From NCBI RefSeq assembly GCF_051106095.1, contig NC_135783.1, positions 183,660,947 to 183,724,946 of the forward strand: 64,000 nucleotides of DNA, written 5' to 3'. Source of the DNA: Pogona vitticeps. Lineage: Eukaryota; Chordata; Lepidosauria; Squamata; Agamidae. The translations under genes and the position numbers were made by a program. Of this stretch, positions 10,906 to 23,934 are shown piece by piece. Position 1 is the stretch's first letter; each line of letters starts with the position of its first letter. The notes beneath the pieces are model-generated. The model was not told the origin of the DNA. It saw only the letters and a list, made by a program, of their open reading frames with translations, and did no database searches.

Positions 10906-11780
10906 TTCCGTGTCTGCTTGTTCCGAGGCCAATCCCACGAGTCTCTCTCCCCAGAAGGAATCCACCACTACCGTTCATGGTTCATGAGGGCTTTCTCTCT
11001 CTCTCTTTCTCTCTTTTTCAATCTCTCTCTGTCTCTGTGAGGTGGACACGTCGGCTTCAGACAAGCCGGTGGTGCTACTTCCTTGGTGCGCGCACAGCCG
11101 TCGATGCGCGTTCACACGACGACGACGACGACGCCCCAGCTACACCGGCGGCCCGCTTTCGAGTCGAGCTTTTTTTTTAAAAAAAGGTGCGTTCATGGCG
11201 CGAAGGGCGGAAGGCTCAACCCGCGTCGTCAGAGCAGAAAACGGAGAGAAGGGGGCAAACGCCGGTCCCACCCGCCTGCCTGCCTGCCGCTCCCTCTCCT
11301 TCCCTGTCCCCCTTTTCTCTCCGGCTGGGTTTCCTCTCGGTAATGGCCCGAGATGAACCCCCCCCCGGTCCCTCCCCTCCGGCTTCTCGGAAGGCCTCCT
11401 CTACTCACAGCCACCGCGGCGCTCTCGGGCCTTTCGTGCCCTCTCAGTTACGGCAACGACGCACTTTCGGCGGCCGCCATCGCCGCTCCGCCCGGGCCTC
11501 GCTCCTGACGCCCAGTTGCGGGCGCGGGGGGAGGGGGGAGCGGCCCTGTAGTAAGTAGCCGACTCCGCGGTCGGGCGGACTATGCGCACTTCCTCCCTCG
11601 GCCTGCAGGGGCCGCCACCACCACCACCACCCCAGCCCCTGTCCTGAGCGCGGATTCTGGAGGTGGAGACAAGCTGTGCGGGAGTTAGCGCCGACCAAGC
11701 GGGAAAGGGAAAATGGCGCCCTCTGGCGTCCCTCTGAAACAACCCGAGGTCCCGACGAAGCCAAACGGCGCTTGCTGTCA
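10880..11780. promoter_or_regulatory. CpG island, probable promoter of a minus-strand gene (CFLAR by synteny)
   Basis: CpG-rich block with a (CT)n run (about 10995-11035), a (GAC)n run (about 11117-11133) and many GC boxes, flanked by AT-rich DNA. On the minus strand a good donor, GGCT|GTGAGT, follows 11409, so a first exon could run from roughly 11550 to 11409. In human, CFLAR (a caspase-8-like death-effector regulator) lies downstream of NDUFB3 in the same orientation, which would place its start here. No death-effector-domain exon was found between 1 and 10.9 kb, so identity is inference only. Confidence 0.45.
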
Positions 11781-11789
11781 TGATTTTTT

Positions 11790-13010
11790 TTTGGTGAGGC
11801 AGTTGTTCCTGAGGGGAAGAGAGGGAGGGAGTCACGAAGGGGTCGCGTGTCTGCCTATTCATTTGTCGTTTCACACATAACATATTTAAAAGCTGAAAAT
11901 GTGAGAAGCTGTTTTTTTATTTCTCTCCCCCAACCCCCCCCCCCGGGCCTTTCTCGACCTGCCGGGAATGAGGCGGACAGACGGAGAAGAGAAAGAGAAC
12001 GGACAGAAAGAGAGAAAAAGGGAATAAACTTGGTCGAAGAGAAACCGACAGGTTCAGGGACCTGCCAGAGTGCGAAAGGAGCTTTATTTTTCCCCCTTGG
12101 AGTGCAAGCCCGAGGATGAGTCACAAGTCAGTCCGAGGCGGGCAAAATTAAAGGAAAAAGATGATGTGAAAAGGACAAAAACACGGTGGCACTTTAAAGA
12201 CAAATGCCTCCGCCTCTAAAGTGTCATAAGATCGCGTCTTTTATTTCCCCTTGAATTTTGCCAGAAAGCTGAAACAGAAGACTGAGAGGAAATGGGTTGC
12301 CATTTGAACTTCTTGTGGAGCGATATAGGGTGCAATCTGTTTCCTAAAGATCACAGGATGTAGTACAGGGAAATGCTCTCCAGCCTAACCCTGTTCCATA
12401 CTCAAGCTGGAGGTTTGGGTTCCAGCTCCACGGTTACCACTTTTGAAGACCAGACTGGAGCGATTTCCCTGCCAGAGAAGAAGGGTAGCTTTAAGGGACA
12501 TTGCTCCCGTTAAGGCACCTGAGTCAATCAGATATGTACCTTTGGAGCAGTCTGATCACACCCTAAGGTGGCTTATCCCTTTGAAAATCCTGATCCTATG
12601 TATGTGTACCTTGAAATAAGTCCCACTGAGCTCAGTGAGACTTGTGGCCAGAAAGATACAGAATTGCAGCCTCAGCAGAACAAATTTCTAGAAGTTTATT
12701 AGGTTATGGGTGGTATGGGGATAAATGTTTCTATTCAAGGGTGAAACTACTTAGCCCAGCAAATGTGAATTCACTGCACTCACACTCCATGAAGTTGAAT
12801 TGGGGAGTTCTGGTTTCCCCAGATTCATTTGCATTAAGTGGCGATCTAAGGAGAGAGAGGACAATGTTGTTTGCGGCTCTCTTGCAGCCCTGTAGCAAGC
12901 ACAGTTACAAGGGAATTGCCCAATAAACTGTAAACAAGGCTTTCCTCCTCTTGTTTCTTCCTCATTAGCCTTTCTTTTAGGTACCTTATGTTGGTACAAA
13001 GGTGCAGGTT
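11790..13010. other. No gene seen
   Basis: Transition from the CpG block to AT-rich DNA, with a G/A-rich stretch (11970-12030) and a degenerate copy of the 10.4-10.9 kb repeat near 12175-12235. Nothing else is supported. Confidence 0.5.
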
Positions 13011-13017
13011 TTTTTTT

Positions 13018-13762
13018 TTAAGGAAAAGTCTTGATCTCCATGTGATCGGGTTCGTTGTAAGTGTTTGGCAGTTCCCTGGTTAGAGCGGGAAATGACAGGA
13101 GAGGAGTTTCTTTAAACAATTCTTTATTAACACAACTTTTGGCTTTATCAACAACTTCAAGTGGATCATTAAGGTCTTCATCAACAGGACAATTATTCCA
13201 CAACAGAGGTAACGTTTTCTCAGGCACCCACTCCTTATAGCACAAATTGTCCAGCAACAGGGGTGACATGCCCATTCTCCCTGCGGCGGTTTCTCTTGAG
13301 TTTGAAGTGGTCCTGGCCAAGTCACCTTCTTCAATGGACCTCGCCCCCGCAGATAGACTAAAACTGTCCATTCTTCAGGATACACCCCTTCTATAATAGG
13401 TTTCGGTCCCCAATTCTTCCCGTCAGGCTTCTACCTATATATCTATCCCTTTCCGTGGTGTTTGGAATACCTTAGGTTCTGTTTCTCCTTCTATCCATTC
13501 CTCCTCCAGAACTACTACCTTTTCCGTCTCCCCTGATTCCTTTCCCTCCTCCAAAGTAAACATCCATCTCCTTTCGGACTCTTTCCTTTGGCTCCTCCCC
13601 CTCTTTTCCTGTGTTTAAGCCTTTTACTTTAGTAATCAACTCGGTTATCTGCTCTTTCTTAATTCCTCCATCCTTCATCTCTCTCTCATATGTTTGAGGG
13701 GACGGCTCATTCTCACTTATTTTCTCCTTTTCCTCCTCTTTCAATAGGTTACAGAGAAGCAC
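13018..13762 (-). repeat. Unassigned dispersed repeat with protein-like minus-strand frames, copy 1
   Basis: Minus-strand frames rich in Lys, Glu and Gly, followed by a segment that resembles, loosely, the minus-strand frame at 28744-29046 (shared spacing of DxL..VEV or EVVDK..K...NK.L.E type residues). It is broken in several places and has no splice support. It may be an old retroelement gene remnant; the family is not recognised. Confidence 0.3.
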
Positions 13763-13769
13763 CCTTTTA

Positions 13770-14875
13770 AAATCTGAAGCACTCTCCAGTTAACAATGTA
13801 TTTTCAGTTCCTTCGTACATACCATAGCAGCTAAATGTTTTTGGAAATTGCTGTAAGGTTGCTACAAACAGTCCTGTGAGTTTTGCTGCTCTCAAATAAA
13901 AGAGAGGGAGAGAGAGAAGCGTAACATTTTCAAGTACACATTTATTGGTATTTGAAAACAAGGACTTTTGCTGACAGAAGGAGGTATTGCATGCCATCCT
14001 CAAGCTGTTTAAAGAAAGAGAGGCTTTGCACTTAGTGGTTTGAAAAAAAGAGAGAAAAGTCTTGCTCCCTTTTCTGCTTGTGTGTCTGGCATGATGACTT
14101 TTCTGCATCAGTTCAAGTGATCACACGTCTGAACCCATGCAAATTGATCATTTTTTAAAAAAAGAAGCCCCAGGAACAGAGGGAAAAACTACAGACTCTG
14201 GCCTGAATCACATTGTCCTTTGCATTGTGTAGTAAGTGAAAAAAATGAAAATCAACCTGCCCCCAAGCTGTAGTGTTTCCTGCATTTTTCCCCCAGGGTA
14301 GTCACACCTTAAGACAAGAACATGGTTCAACTAGCAGAGTAGATGAAATAAACAATCTCTTGACATACACACAGAAAGCTTAAAGCTGGAATATGTTAAG
14401 TATTTCTCAGGGAGCATGGGAAGCTTACTTCTGAATAAACACAGGATTCTCGTAAAATGTACAAATATTTCTTGCTAAAATGTAGTGATGGTAGTGTATT
14501 GCTTGAATGGCACTGGCTTTTGTCAGGAGGTGAAGCCCAAGGAACAAAGTAAATTCTACAAGACACATCACATCATTTGACTTGTTTTCTTTATATAGTT
14601 TACCTCCCCCAACCTATATCGTCATTGTTTCTGAATGGGTTTTTGAGACTCAGATTCTAAGGCTGGCATGAAATAGAAGGATGAGAGAAGTGCTATTACA
14701 ACAAGCTAATTCTTGATAGGTTTATTGAATGCATTACATGCTTCTTTGAAACCTGGCTAATGTTTAGAATAGAGAAACAGCCAAGTAAGAGACAGAAAAC
14801 TGGACAGCAATAGTAAAGCTTTGTCTCAAGAAGCACAAGTAGGATCTGCAACAAAATGTTGCAGTAGAAACACCC
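13770..14875. other. No gene seen
   Basis: AT-rich; a fragment of the palindromic reptile repeat at about 14400-14450. Nothing else recognised. Confidence 0.5.
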
Positions 14876-14879
14876 CCTT

Positions 14880-16325
14880 TTCAGTGTGGATTTCGAGCTA
14901 ATAGATCCACCACTGACATGGTATTCTCCCTCAGACAGTTGCAGGAGAAATGTAGGGAACAACAGCAGCCACTCTTAGTGGCCTTCATAGACCTTACAAA
15001 AGCATTTGATCTGGTTAGCAGGGATGGCCTTTTAAAAATACTTCCCAAGACTGGATGTCCACCTTGACTTCTTAACATCGTCAGGTCCTTTCATGAGGAA
15101 ATGAAGGGCACTGTAGTTTTTGATGGCTCGACATCAGATCCCTTTGACATCTGAAGCAGAGTGAAATAGGGCTGTGTCCTCACGCCGACCCTGCTTGGCA
15201 TCTTTTTCTGCTGTCATGCTGAAGCACACTTTTGGAACTGCAACAGAAGGTGTCTATCTCCGGACTAGATCAGATGGAAAGCTCTTGAATCTCTCTAGAT
15301 TGAGAGCGAAGACCAAAGTCCAGTTGAAATGCATGCAGGACTTCCTCTTTGCTGATGATGCAGCCACTGTTGCCCATTCTGCTGAAGACCTCCAACAACT
15401 CATGAATCGTTTTAGCAAGGCCTGCCAAGACTTTGGACTAACAATCAGCCTGAAGAAAACACAAGTCATGGGCCAGGGCGTGGACTCACCTCCCTCTATT
15501 ACCATTTCCATGCAAGAATGGGAGGTTGTTCATGATTTCGTGTACCTTGGCTCAAGGATCTCTGTCACTCTCTAGATGTCGAGCAGGATAAACGCATTGG
15601 CAAAGCAGCTACCTTGTTCTCTAGACTCACAAACAGAGTGTGGCTCAATAAGAAGCTGATGACATATACCAAGATCCAGGTCTATAGAGCGTGTGTCCTG
15701 AGTACATTTGTGTACTGCAGTGAGTTCTGGGCCCTTTGTGCACAGCAGGAGAGGAGGTTGTACAGGTTCTATATGCGTTGTCTCCAATGCATTTTTTGTA
15801 TCACCTGGCAGGACAAAGTTCCAAATAGAGTAGTCCTATATCGAGCTGGAATTTTTAGCATGTATACATTACTGAAACAGCAACATCTACATTGGCTTGG
15901 GCATGTTGTGAGAATGGCTGATGGTCGGATTCCAAAAGATCTTCTGTATGGAGAATTAGTGCAGGGAAATCACCTCAGAGGGAGACCACAGCTGCGATAC
16001 AAGGATATCTGCAAGTGGGATCTGAAGGCCTTAGGAATGGACCTCAACAGATGGGAAACCCTGACATCTGAGCATTCAGCCTGGAGGCATGCATTGCATC
16101 ACGGCCTCTCCCAATTCGAAGAGACCCTTGTCCAGTAGGCCGAGACAAAGAGGCAGTCCTGAAAGCAGCAAAATCAGGGAGCTAGTCAGGAGACAGATTG
16201 TATTGGTCTTCAGTGTGGAAGGGATTGTCACTCTCGAATTGGCCTTCTCAGCCACACTACATGCTGTTTCAACTCCTCCATACAGAGCATGTTACCATAG
16301 TCTCTCGAGACTGAAGGATGCCGAT
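14880..16325 (+). mobile_element. Non-LTR retrotransposon (LINE), 5'-truncated copy 1
   Basis: Encodes, in pieces, a LINE reverse transcriptase: QCGFRANRSTTDMVFSLRQL near 14880-14940, VAFIDLTKAFDLVSRDG near 14980-15025, and the FADDA catalytic box near 15347-15361. A C-terminal region follows with LHWLGHVVRMADGRIPKDLL (around 15890-15950) and RGRPQLRYKDICKWD. Stops in the first part and a frame change near 15575-15614 make it non-functional. It ends at GAAGGATGCC. The clade is not certain; the C-terminus differs from BovB. It shares long stretches with the copy at 33505-35297. Confidence 0.85.
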
Positions 16326-16607
16326 TATTATATTCAGAGTTTCACCTAGCTAAATAAACCTCTGAAGATTTTTTCATTCCATACCTCAGTCCCCTTAAAC
16401 AGACTGGTAGTGTTCTATGACTGCTTGGTGTGTTATTTGGGCTTTTCTCTCCCTGCGTAAGGGATCCCCTTGCTTTTTGATGGGGAAGAATCCTGTAAAC
16501 CACTTTCCCACCAAGTTGGTGGTACCTTCCCCTTGTTCATAGATTGTACTGCTACTTTGGCTCCATAACAATAGGAGAATGAGTTTGATACTACTCTGCA
16601 GATTATT

Positions 16608-16802
16608 GAGAGCTAGTATGGTGTACTCTTGGATAGCATATTGAACTAGAACGCAGGAGACCCAGGTTCGAACCCTCTCCCAGCCAAGGAAGCTCACTGG
16701 GAGTTTCACTGATCAAATCACTCTTTAAACATCTCATATACTTGAAACTTCTGTCAGGGTTGCTAGAAATCAGATGCAACTTGACAACACTTAACACACA
16801 CA
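16608..16802 (+). mobile_element. tRNA-headed SINE with BovB-like tail (Sauria type)
   Basis: The head carries a B-box-like CAGGTTCGAACCC near 16664-16676. The tail reads GGGTTGCTAGAAATCAGATG, then CAACTTGACAACACTTAACA, close to the BovB-type 3' end. It is a SINE and not a tRNA gene: there is no complete cloverleaf. Confidence 0.6.
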
Positions 16803-16935
16803 GTCATTTAGAATATCATTTGATTCAGTTTCTAACAGCTGATCACCGATGGGATTTGCATAACTACTTCCGCGCCACATTAAAGGTGCTGTACTGTCCT
16901 ATATACAAGTCTCATTAAACTCACCAAGTTTCTTG

Positions 16936-17240
16936 TTATGTTCTGTCAGGTTACTTCTGACTTATGGCAGCCGTATGAATTAATGAGCCCCTAAAGGACT
17001 TCTCATTAACAGCCTTGTTCAGTTCACGCAGACTCAAGGCTGCAACTTCCTTTATGCTGTCCATTCATTTCATAATTGGTCTTTTTGTTTTCCTGCTACT
17101 TTCAGCTTTTCGCAGCATTATTGTCTTTTCCAGTGAGTTTTGCCTTTTCATAATAAACCTAAAATATGATAGCCTCTGTTTAGCCATGTTCACTTCCAGA
17201 GGAAGTTCAGGCTTATTTGACCTGGCATCCACTTGTTTGT
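16936..17240 (-). mobile_element. BovB-type (RTE) LINE 3' end
   Basis: On the minus strand the frame reads LSYFRFIMKRQNSLEKTIML, then MDSIKEVAALSLRELNKAV and SLIHTAAISQK, the C-terminus typical of BovB reverse transcriptases, with one stop seen in it. The 3' end finishes with a CCTGACAGAACATAACA tail. 5'-truncated near 17240. Confidence 0.65.
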
Positions 17241-17244
17241 TTTT

Positions 17245-18425
17245 CTTGCTTCCCTCAGATAAACGTGCAAAAAATTGGCCTCCAGAGTGGTGCACAATTA
17301 TCGGGCACAAATGCTTCCTCCATGCTGTCAGGATTTTCAAATACAAGTCTGTCATACAAAGAGCTTTCCAAGCTTTCCATACAATAATTATTGCCTGTCC
17401 ACAGATAGGGAACTGAGGTTGAGAGAGCAGAGCAATCTGTAGCTGAGCGGAGAATTGTATTACTTCAAAATACAATGTTCCATCCACCAGATCACACAAG
17501 CTCCTAACAGCATCTGTCCATCTGGGAAGACATGCAGTCTCTTATTTTAAAAAGTGGCAAAGTATCCTGGGCATTTTGCAGACCTAGAAATTGTGACCTA
17601 GGTCTGTTTCTAGCCTTGTCATGGCTGTATCACAAGACCTCTTGTAATTGCATTTGCATGTGTCCAGAGTTAGCTCAGGATTGCGCAGTTGCTTACACAA
17701 TCCCTTGTGCAACAGTTCAGTTGCACTAACAGGAATCTTCATCCTGCTTGTGTTATGTTGGAATTTAGGCCACATACTTTTCCTTTATAGAAAACACAGG
17801 CAGCACAGGTTCATCCTTTCAGTTGGGTACTTTTGAACTCCATTGCTTTGCTACCTCAAAGGTAACCCTTGCCAACTGAAAGTTCATCTATTCAGGTATT
17901 ACATTTTATCTAGGAAAAAAATTGAACATATTTGAAATTAAAAAGACAATCAATGCTGGACAATTGATTAGCAAACAATTGATTGTCCAGCATTTTGTAT
18001 TTCCATTCTGTCTCAAATGCACACACAGCTTGTATTGCAGTGACTTGCTTTAAAACAGGAAGTAGGAATGGTGTCCTTGTATAATAGCAGGAACACAATA
18101 ATACCACAGTGTTCCAGGAAGCGTGGAGAGATGGGGGGAAGAGTGTGAATTTGTAGTATGAAAAGAGATCAGCTCCAAGTGGGGAAGACCTCTTGGGAAT
18201 GGTGGTCTTCCCCATTCGGGAAGAGAGATAAGAGATAACATTTGGGAAGGAGCTGGAGTGCTAATGCGGGAAAGAAAATAATTCAAGGACAGCTGGAAGA
18301 TATGTGACTGGGAATAAAAAACGGATTACAGTGTAGAGCAGAAATCTGAAAAATTAACTATCAGGAAAAATTATGTGCTGTCAGTTCAATTTGAAGTTTT
18401 TAAAACCCTTTTCAGGATTTTCTAG
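17245..18425. other. No gene seen; one perfect short hairpin
   Basis: AT-rich. A 13-bp perfect inverted repeat (AATGCTGGACAAT and its complement) with an 18-nt loop lies at 17952-17995. No exon supported. Confidence 0.5.
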
Positions 18426-18429
18426 AAAC

Positions 18430-18600
18430 CCAGTACTCAGAAGTGGTTTACCTTTCCCTTCTTTTGGGGTTGTTTTGGAACTGGGCAGCTTGCCCAAGGC
18501 CACACAAGCTGGCTCTTATCCTGTGAGGCCTAGTGGGGAATCAAACACCCAGTCTCTACCACAGGGCTATTCAGCCAGCCTGGGTGGCACTACGAATCCT
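18430..18600 (-). mobile_element. tRNA-headed SINE fragment
   Basis: On the minus strand CTGGCTGAATAGCCCTGTGG, then a B-box-like TTTGATTCCCC, then a conserved CTTGGGCAAGCTGCCC body. A diverged relative of the other SINEs in the window. Confidence 0.5.
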
Positions 18601-18609
18601 CCACATACT

Positions 18610-20645
18610 ACAGAGTAGCTAAATTGGCAGGGAAAGGACAGTTCTGGGAACTGTAGTCCAAAAAGGAACTTCACCAAGGCCTGCTGTAGGGGTAGTTGAT
18701 AAAAGGATAAAAGTATATTCCGTATAGCCAAATGAATACGTTAAGTGACTATAAGCTACAAAATTGTGAAGAATTAGGTATCTTTACCCATCTCTCCAGG
18801 CTGTAATATTATATAATTAAAATATATATTAACCATGCATTCTGTTTTCTCTACCCATTAGAATTTAGTGAAATCTGTATTCCTTATACTGTACAGGTTT
18901 ACACCACCACATCTGCTTTTACAAACCATACCAACGTTACTTCCGTCCCCACCTCCCTTTGCATCCAAAACTCAAAACCACTTATAACCAGGGTTGTAAA
19001 CTTTTGTAGAGTTGCTGTGCACTCTCTTGGTCAGGTCACACTGTGATATGAGAGCAAGAAAGCAGAGCTGGGAGAGGGAGAAAAGAGGACAACAAAAGTC
19101 AGAAAGGAGCAGCAGTAAGCAAACAGAAAAGATGGAGAAGTGAGCAGACAGAGAAGATCAGGGGGCACTCCCAGCATCCCAGCAAGCGAGCTAGAGAGAG
19201 GGTGAGGGAGGGAGAAAGGAGCAGAGATTTCATTTATTGTTGAGTTTTATTTGCAACCTTGCATGCTGTCTGTAGTTTTATGACTGGGAGGGACTTTTCT
19301 GGGCTGGGGTAATTCTCTATCCAGCACTAACCAATTATTCCTTCCAGTCTTTGGATTCAAAGAGAGCCCTGCCTTTCTGCTGGGTGTCTCTTTCCTTCTC
19401 TTTCCTGGGTTGGTGGCAGTTGTTTGTTTGCTGTTGATCTCTTCAGTTGTTTGCCAAGTACATGTGCCATAAAGAAAGCAGCATAACAAGTGTGTAATTT
19501 CAAGCAAATATATGTAAATAAATGGGCTTTTTAACACTTTCTCCAACAAATGTCTCAGAGTTAATTAGTGAGACTTAAGTGCTAGTTAGTGAGAAAGGGG
19601 TGGACTCTGGGGAACGTGAAGTTATTTGCCTTTGTGGATCTCTGTACTGCTACTGAGTAGCAAAAATGAATTTTACCAGAAATTCTAAACTGCAACATTT
19701 AAAAACCATACAGTTCTTCAGGGACCCAACCAAGCTACTGTTTTAACACACCGTGTAACGAAAATAGGATTCAACAGCTCACTTAGGAAACTAATCCAGG
19801 TACTGTACTGTACAAGTGGTTTTTTCCCCCCAATCCTCATGTGAGCATTAAGAGTCAGGTTTGAGAAAAGGCCTTTATAGGTAGCAATACTACTGAAGAG
19901 AAATGTTGAAAGTGTCCACCCAGGGAGGTGTAAAGAGTTAAGTAACTGGTTCTGAAAAGGAATGAGGAATACTGACCCCTTTTTACATCCAATTGATGTT
20001 AAATAAGTTATTGTTTCATAAATGTCAAACAATACAGTATTGACGGATTGATTTGAATGTGTTTAACTGTTAAACTGTAGTTTGGTTTCCCTGTGTTGCA
20101 TACTTAAACATTCCATCCCTAATCACAAATATTTACACGTTAGAAATTATTAACCATTTCTGTACTCCAAAGTCCAGCTAATCAAGTTCTAAACATTCAA
20201 ATGAATGTTTGTCTTCTCCAGTTAAACTCATTAGACCTACGTTGCTTCAGCACCGTTTGCTTTGGTTTAACTTGTCTCTGCATTGCACTGGAAATCAAGA
20301 ACTTACAGAAGTGTTAAGTTACTTAATGCTTCACAAAATTGCCCCTGTTCTCTAGGGGCTAAGGGGGGACATCCTGAGCCGATTTTTTTTTTTTAAAAAG
20401 GAATGTTTGGAGAATCTAGCAGATTGTATTTGAGCCTTGAAGAAGCTTGTCTATCCCTGTCATGGGCATTCGTATGTTGGGTCACCTTGATTTACTTTTA
20501 AAAAACTTAAGAATTGTTAGCAATATATATTTTAATAGTGTTTCTAAGTTTTGCTTTTGCATTTTAATCATAATGTTCTTTTTAAGTGTTATTAGTGGTT
20601 GCTTTAACTTCTTTCTGCATTGCACTCTCTAGTATTGCCATTATT
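18610..20645. other. No gene seen
   Basis: AT-rich with a purine-rich GAGAG stretch (19055-19220). No repeat with clear ends. Confidence 0.5.
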
Positions 20646-20651
20646 CTAATA

Positions 20652-20911
20652 GAGGCATACCTCAGTTTACGAACACCTCGGTTAACATAATTTTCAGTTT
20701 ATGAAAGAAAATCCATTGAAAATAATGCTTCAGTTCACAATTTTTTTTCGCAATACAAAGCAAGTTTCCCCAGGATGCATTGCGCCTGGGAGGTTTATAG
20801 GTCTGCCCCCATGCATGTGTTCCTATGGGAAACCATGTTTCAGTTTGCAATTTTTTTGCAATATGAAACGTCCCAGAGAACGTATTAAATTTGTAAACTA
20901 AGGTATGCCTG
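20652..20911. mobile_element. Tigger/mariner-type MITE, 260 bp
   Basis: Ends GAGGCATACCTCAGTTTACG and the inverted TGTAAACTAAGGTATGCCTG, with TA on both sides (20650-20651, 20912-20913). The central part is partly self-complementary. No coding capacity. Confidence 0.75.
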
Positions 20912-20913
20912 TA

Positions 20914-23900
20914 GCTATAGTACAGATGCAATTGCTTCCATCAACAGAAGAGGAAAAGACCTCACCTTTTTGCCTTTGGTATAATCCCCTGCTTCAGCTC
21001 CTTTTGCACTTTGAAAATCTGTTTCACACAGCAGGGAAACCCTTCAGAGTTGATGCAAGAAGAAATGATACCTTTATAGACCACTAATAAAAAAAAATCA
21101 CACACAATGGGAGCTTTCCTGGGTAAATCCCACTTCTTCCAGGTAAGTACCCAAAGTCCAAATCTTCATGGCAAGATGGGATTTGCCAGGAGGATATTCT
21201 TAGATGTAAAATTCTTGGCAAGATGACTTTTGCCAGGCGCATGTCTTAGACGAGGCAGTAAGGTTGTTTTTAAAAAGTGTGCAGAGTTGGTGTTTTATTG
21301 GTGCAGAAGGCTGGAGTTAAGACGGAAGAGAATCCCTGTCACTCTGGCAACCAGACATCCACCTCATGTTGGATCTAGGCCAATATTCCCCTCCCCTGCT
21401 TTTTTTCCAATACTGGAACAAACTGTGGCTGATAACATGAAACACTACCGGCTGTAAAAGAAAAATATGAGCATCTTTAAAACGGCAGTACTTAGTAAGC
21501 GATGAAAGAGCAGTGCGAGGCTTCAGCAGACCCACTTAAGGTCAAAAGCGTGGGCAAATTAAAAACATATGTAAGGCCTGTGATCCTCTCAACATTATGT
21601 GAAGAGAGTTTGTGAGCATGAAACTTTGGAAGGATGGATTTGAAACCCGACAGTGAGAGGAGCAATTCGGTTGGGTTGCATGTGCTCAGCCTTTCTGTGA
21701 ATGACCGAATGGTGAGAAGTGACTTAATCTTACCTCGGGGGTCAGTTGAGAGCACAGGAAACTTTCCTTTGGGTATCTGGGAGATAAAAACAGGTGGTTA
21801 CCTGTAACATTTCTCTTTTTGAGTGGCTGTCTGTGTGTTCTAGAAATTTCTAGATAGAAAGTGGTCTGGCAGGAGCCCTGGCCTTCCTATGTGCATGTAT
21901 CAGAAGAGCAGCAGTTTGGAGTTAAATTCCTCTAGCTGCACAGCAGAAGTTCAGGGATTCACAGAGCAGAATACGGTACTTTCATGTTCCCCAGAGTAGT
22001 CTATCCCCTTTCTCATTAACTAACACTTAAGGTCTCAATAATTCACTCTGAGACATTAATAGGAAAAAAAAATAAAAGTTTTAATTACTTACAGTTGAAC
22101 AAATCAAACAGGACAAGAGCGAAGGGCTAACCTGGCCTCCTGGTGAGAACATCCCACAGCCTGGGAGTAGAGATTTAAAAGGCCCCTCTCTTATGTCCTC
22201 ACCAAATACAGTAACCTTGTGCGGGTAGTGGGCCTGAGGGAAGAGCCTCCCCAGAAGATCTCAGAAGCTAGGGAGTTTAATATGGGCTGATGTGACCCTT
22301 CCAATAGCCTGGACCTGAGCCTTATAGAATGTATAGGTCACGACCAGTACTTTGAACTGATCTCATCCATCCAAAGAGATAATCAATAAAGCATTTGTTG
22401 TGACATACAGGAGGAGCAGAAAGCACAGCTGTTTTTCCCTCAGTACAGTTGCAGCCTTGCATTGGACACTGAAGCAAATCTGAAGTTCTCCCCACACAAC
22501 AAACAGCTGATTAAGAAGTCAAGGATGAAACTTTTATTCATTAACGTTCTGTGGAGATCTGAGGAGATTCTCCAGATAATTCAACTTGCTAGCACTGCTA
22601 CTGGATAAATTTGATCCTGGATGCAGTGATACCAAAGGCAAAAGGTGAGGTCCAGTAAGGTTTTGGAACAAGTCTCTCTTCCCACCCCCACCCCCCACCC
22701 CGTTTTTTTTAAATGTAGCAAATAGTTGTAGAGTTGTTAATAGCTACCTAGGCTTTGCTACCAGTCAGAATCAACAGACAGGCTTTGGCTGGGTTCAGAT
22801 CCAGTAGCTCAAGGGTGTTTATATGATGATTTGCCCCTTTGGTGTCCATTGAGGTTGAATACCATGTTTGAGGCAATAATCTCTCTAATGGAAGCGGCAT
22901 TTGTTCTAACTGTGAGGCAAGGTTGTGGAAGGTGAAAGGCGTACTGAGAAAAGGCGGTTCATGTTGTCCCATCCTTGGAGGAAGAGGATGCTGAAGGGAG
23001 CAACCAATTAGACATGGTGTTTTAGAACTGAGTGGACATGCATGTTGTAGGAACCAGAACTGTAGAGGATGTATCTGGAGCTCTGTGAAGCCTAGGGGTG
23101 CAATGATGGATGCCATGAGACCAAGAAGTGTGAATACATATACTGTTCTCACTTTTCATTTGATGTTATGGAATACAGTACATTATAGTGATCATCCTAA
23201 GTGCCTTGTCTTCTGGAATGGTGGCAAGTGCTCAATATCATATTTACCTGGCTTCTATGACTATAATGTCTTGTGTTGGAGAAAGTGGTCAGTGTTGATA
23301 CAAGGACCAAACTGAAAAGAGGTACAGGTGATATTGAGATGAGTAAGGAAATGATGTCTGGTGGTGCAACAACTAAACCTTTGGTGTAGCAAATCAGGAC
23401 TATGCCTCTTTTTCATAGATCTGATGCAATGACTGCTGATCGCTTGGTAAACACTCAGTGCCACAGATGGATCGATGGTATTCAAAAGTGTGTTCCCATG
23501 GAAAATGAATGAACGAATGAATGATGTAATTAATTAATAGTGGTATGGAGATAGGCATCCTTCAGATGAACTGTAGCAAATAATTTGTTTTTCTATAATG
23601 GGGAAGAAGATCAAAGACAGTACCATTTTAAAATGCTTTGCTATAAATTTGTTGACACCTTGTATGTTGGTAACATCTCATTTTAGCATCCTGAAGTCGC
23701 TCAAAAAGTAGATAATGTTGTGTAGATCCCAGTGGTGTTGGTTCTATGGTTCCCTTGCTTAACAATGTGGTTATCTCTCGAGGCAGAGTTACAGAGGCCA
23801 ACTAGACACTTCAAAGAAACCTCAACTTAGATTAGAAGGAAGAGTGTCTTTGACTGTTACAGTATTTTGAACTAGCATGTAATGCTCTGAGATTCGCCAC

Positions 23901-23925
23901 TGAACAGATGGTGCTTCCATTTAGC
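20914..23925. other. No gene seen; one diverged direct duplication
   Basis: About 3 kb with no recognisable exon. Two related ~40-bp units around TGGCAAGATGGGATTTGCCA (near 21170) and TGGCAAGATGACTTTTGCCA (near 21215) suggest an old local duplication. Confidence 0.5.
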
Positions 23926-23934
23926 TATCATAAC

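Noticed and set aside
10893-12124. Several open frames of 60-160 codons on both strands in the 11-kb CpG block
   Set aside because: Overlapping, low-complexity and Arg/Pro/Gly-rich; explained by scarce stop codons in GC-rich DNA.
15254-15511. 85-codon frame antisense to the LINE reverse transcriptase
   Set aside because: Shadow of the coding strand of LINE copy 1.
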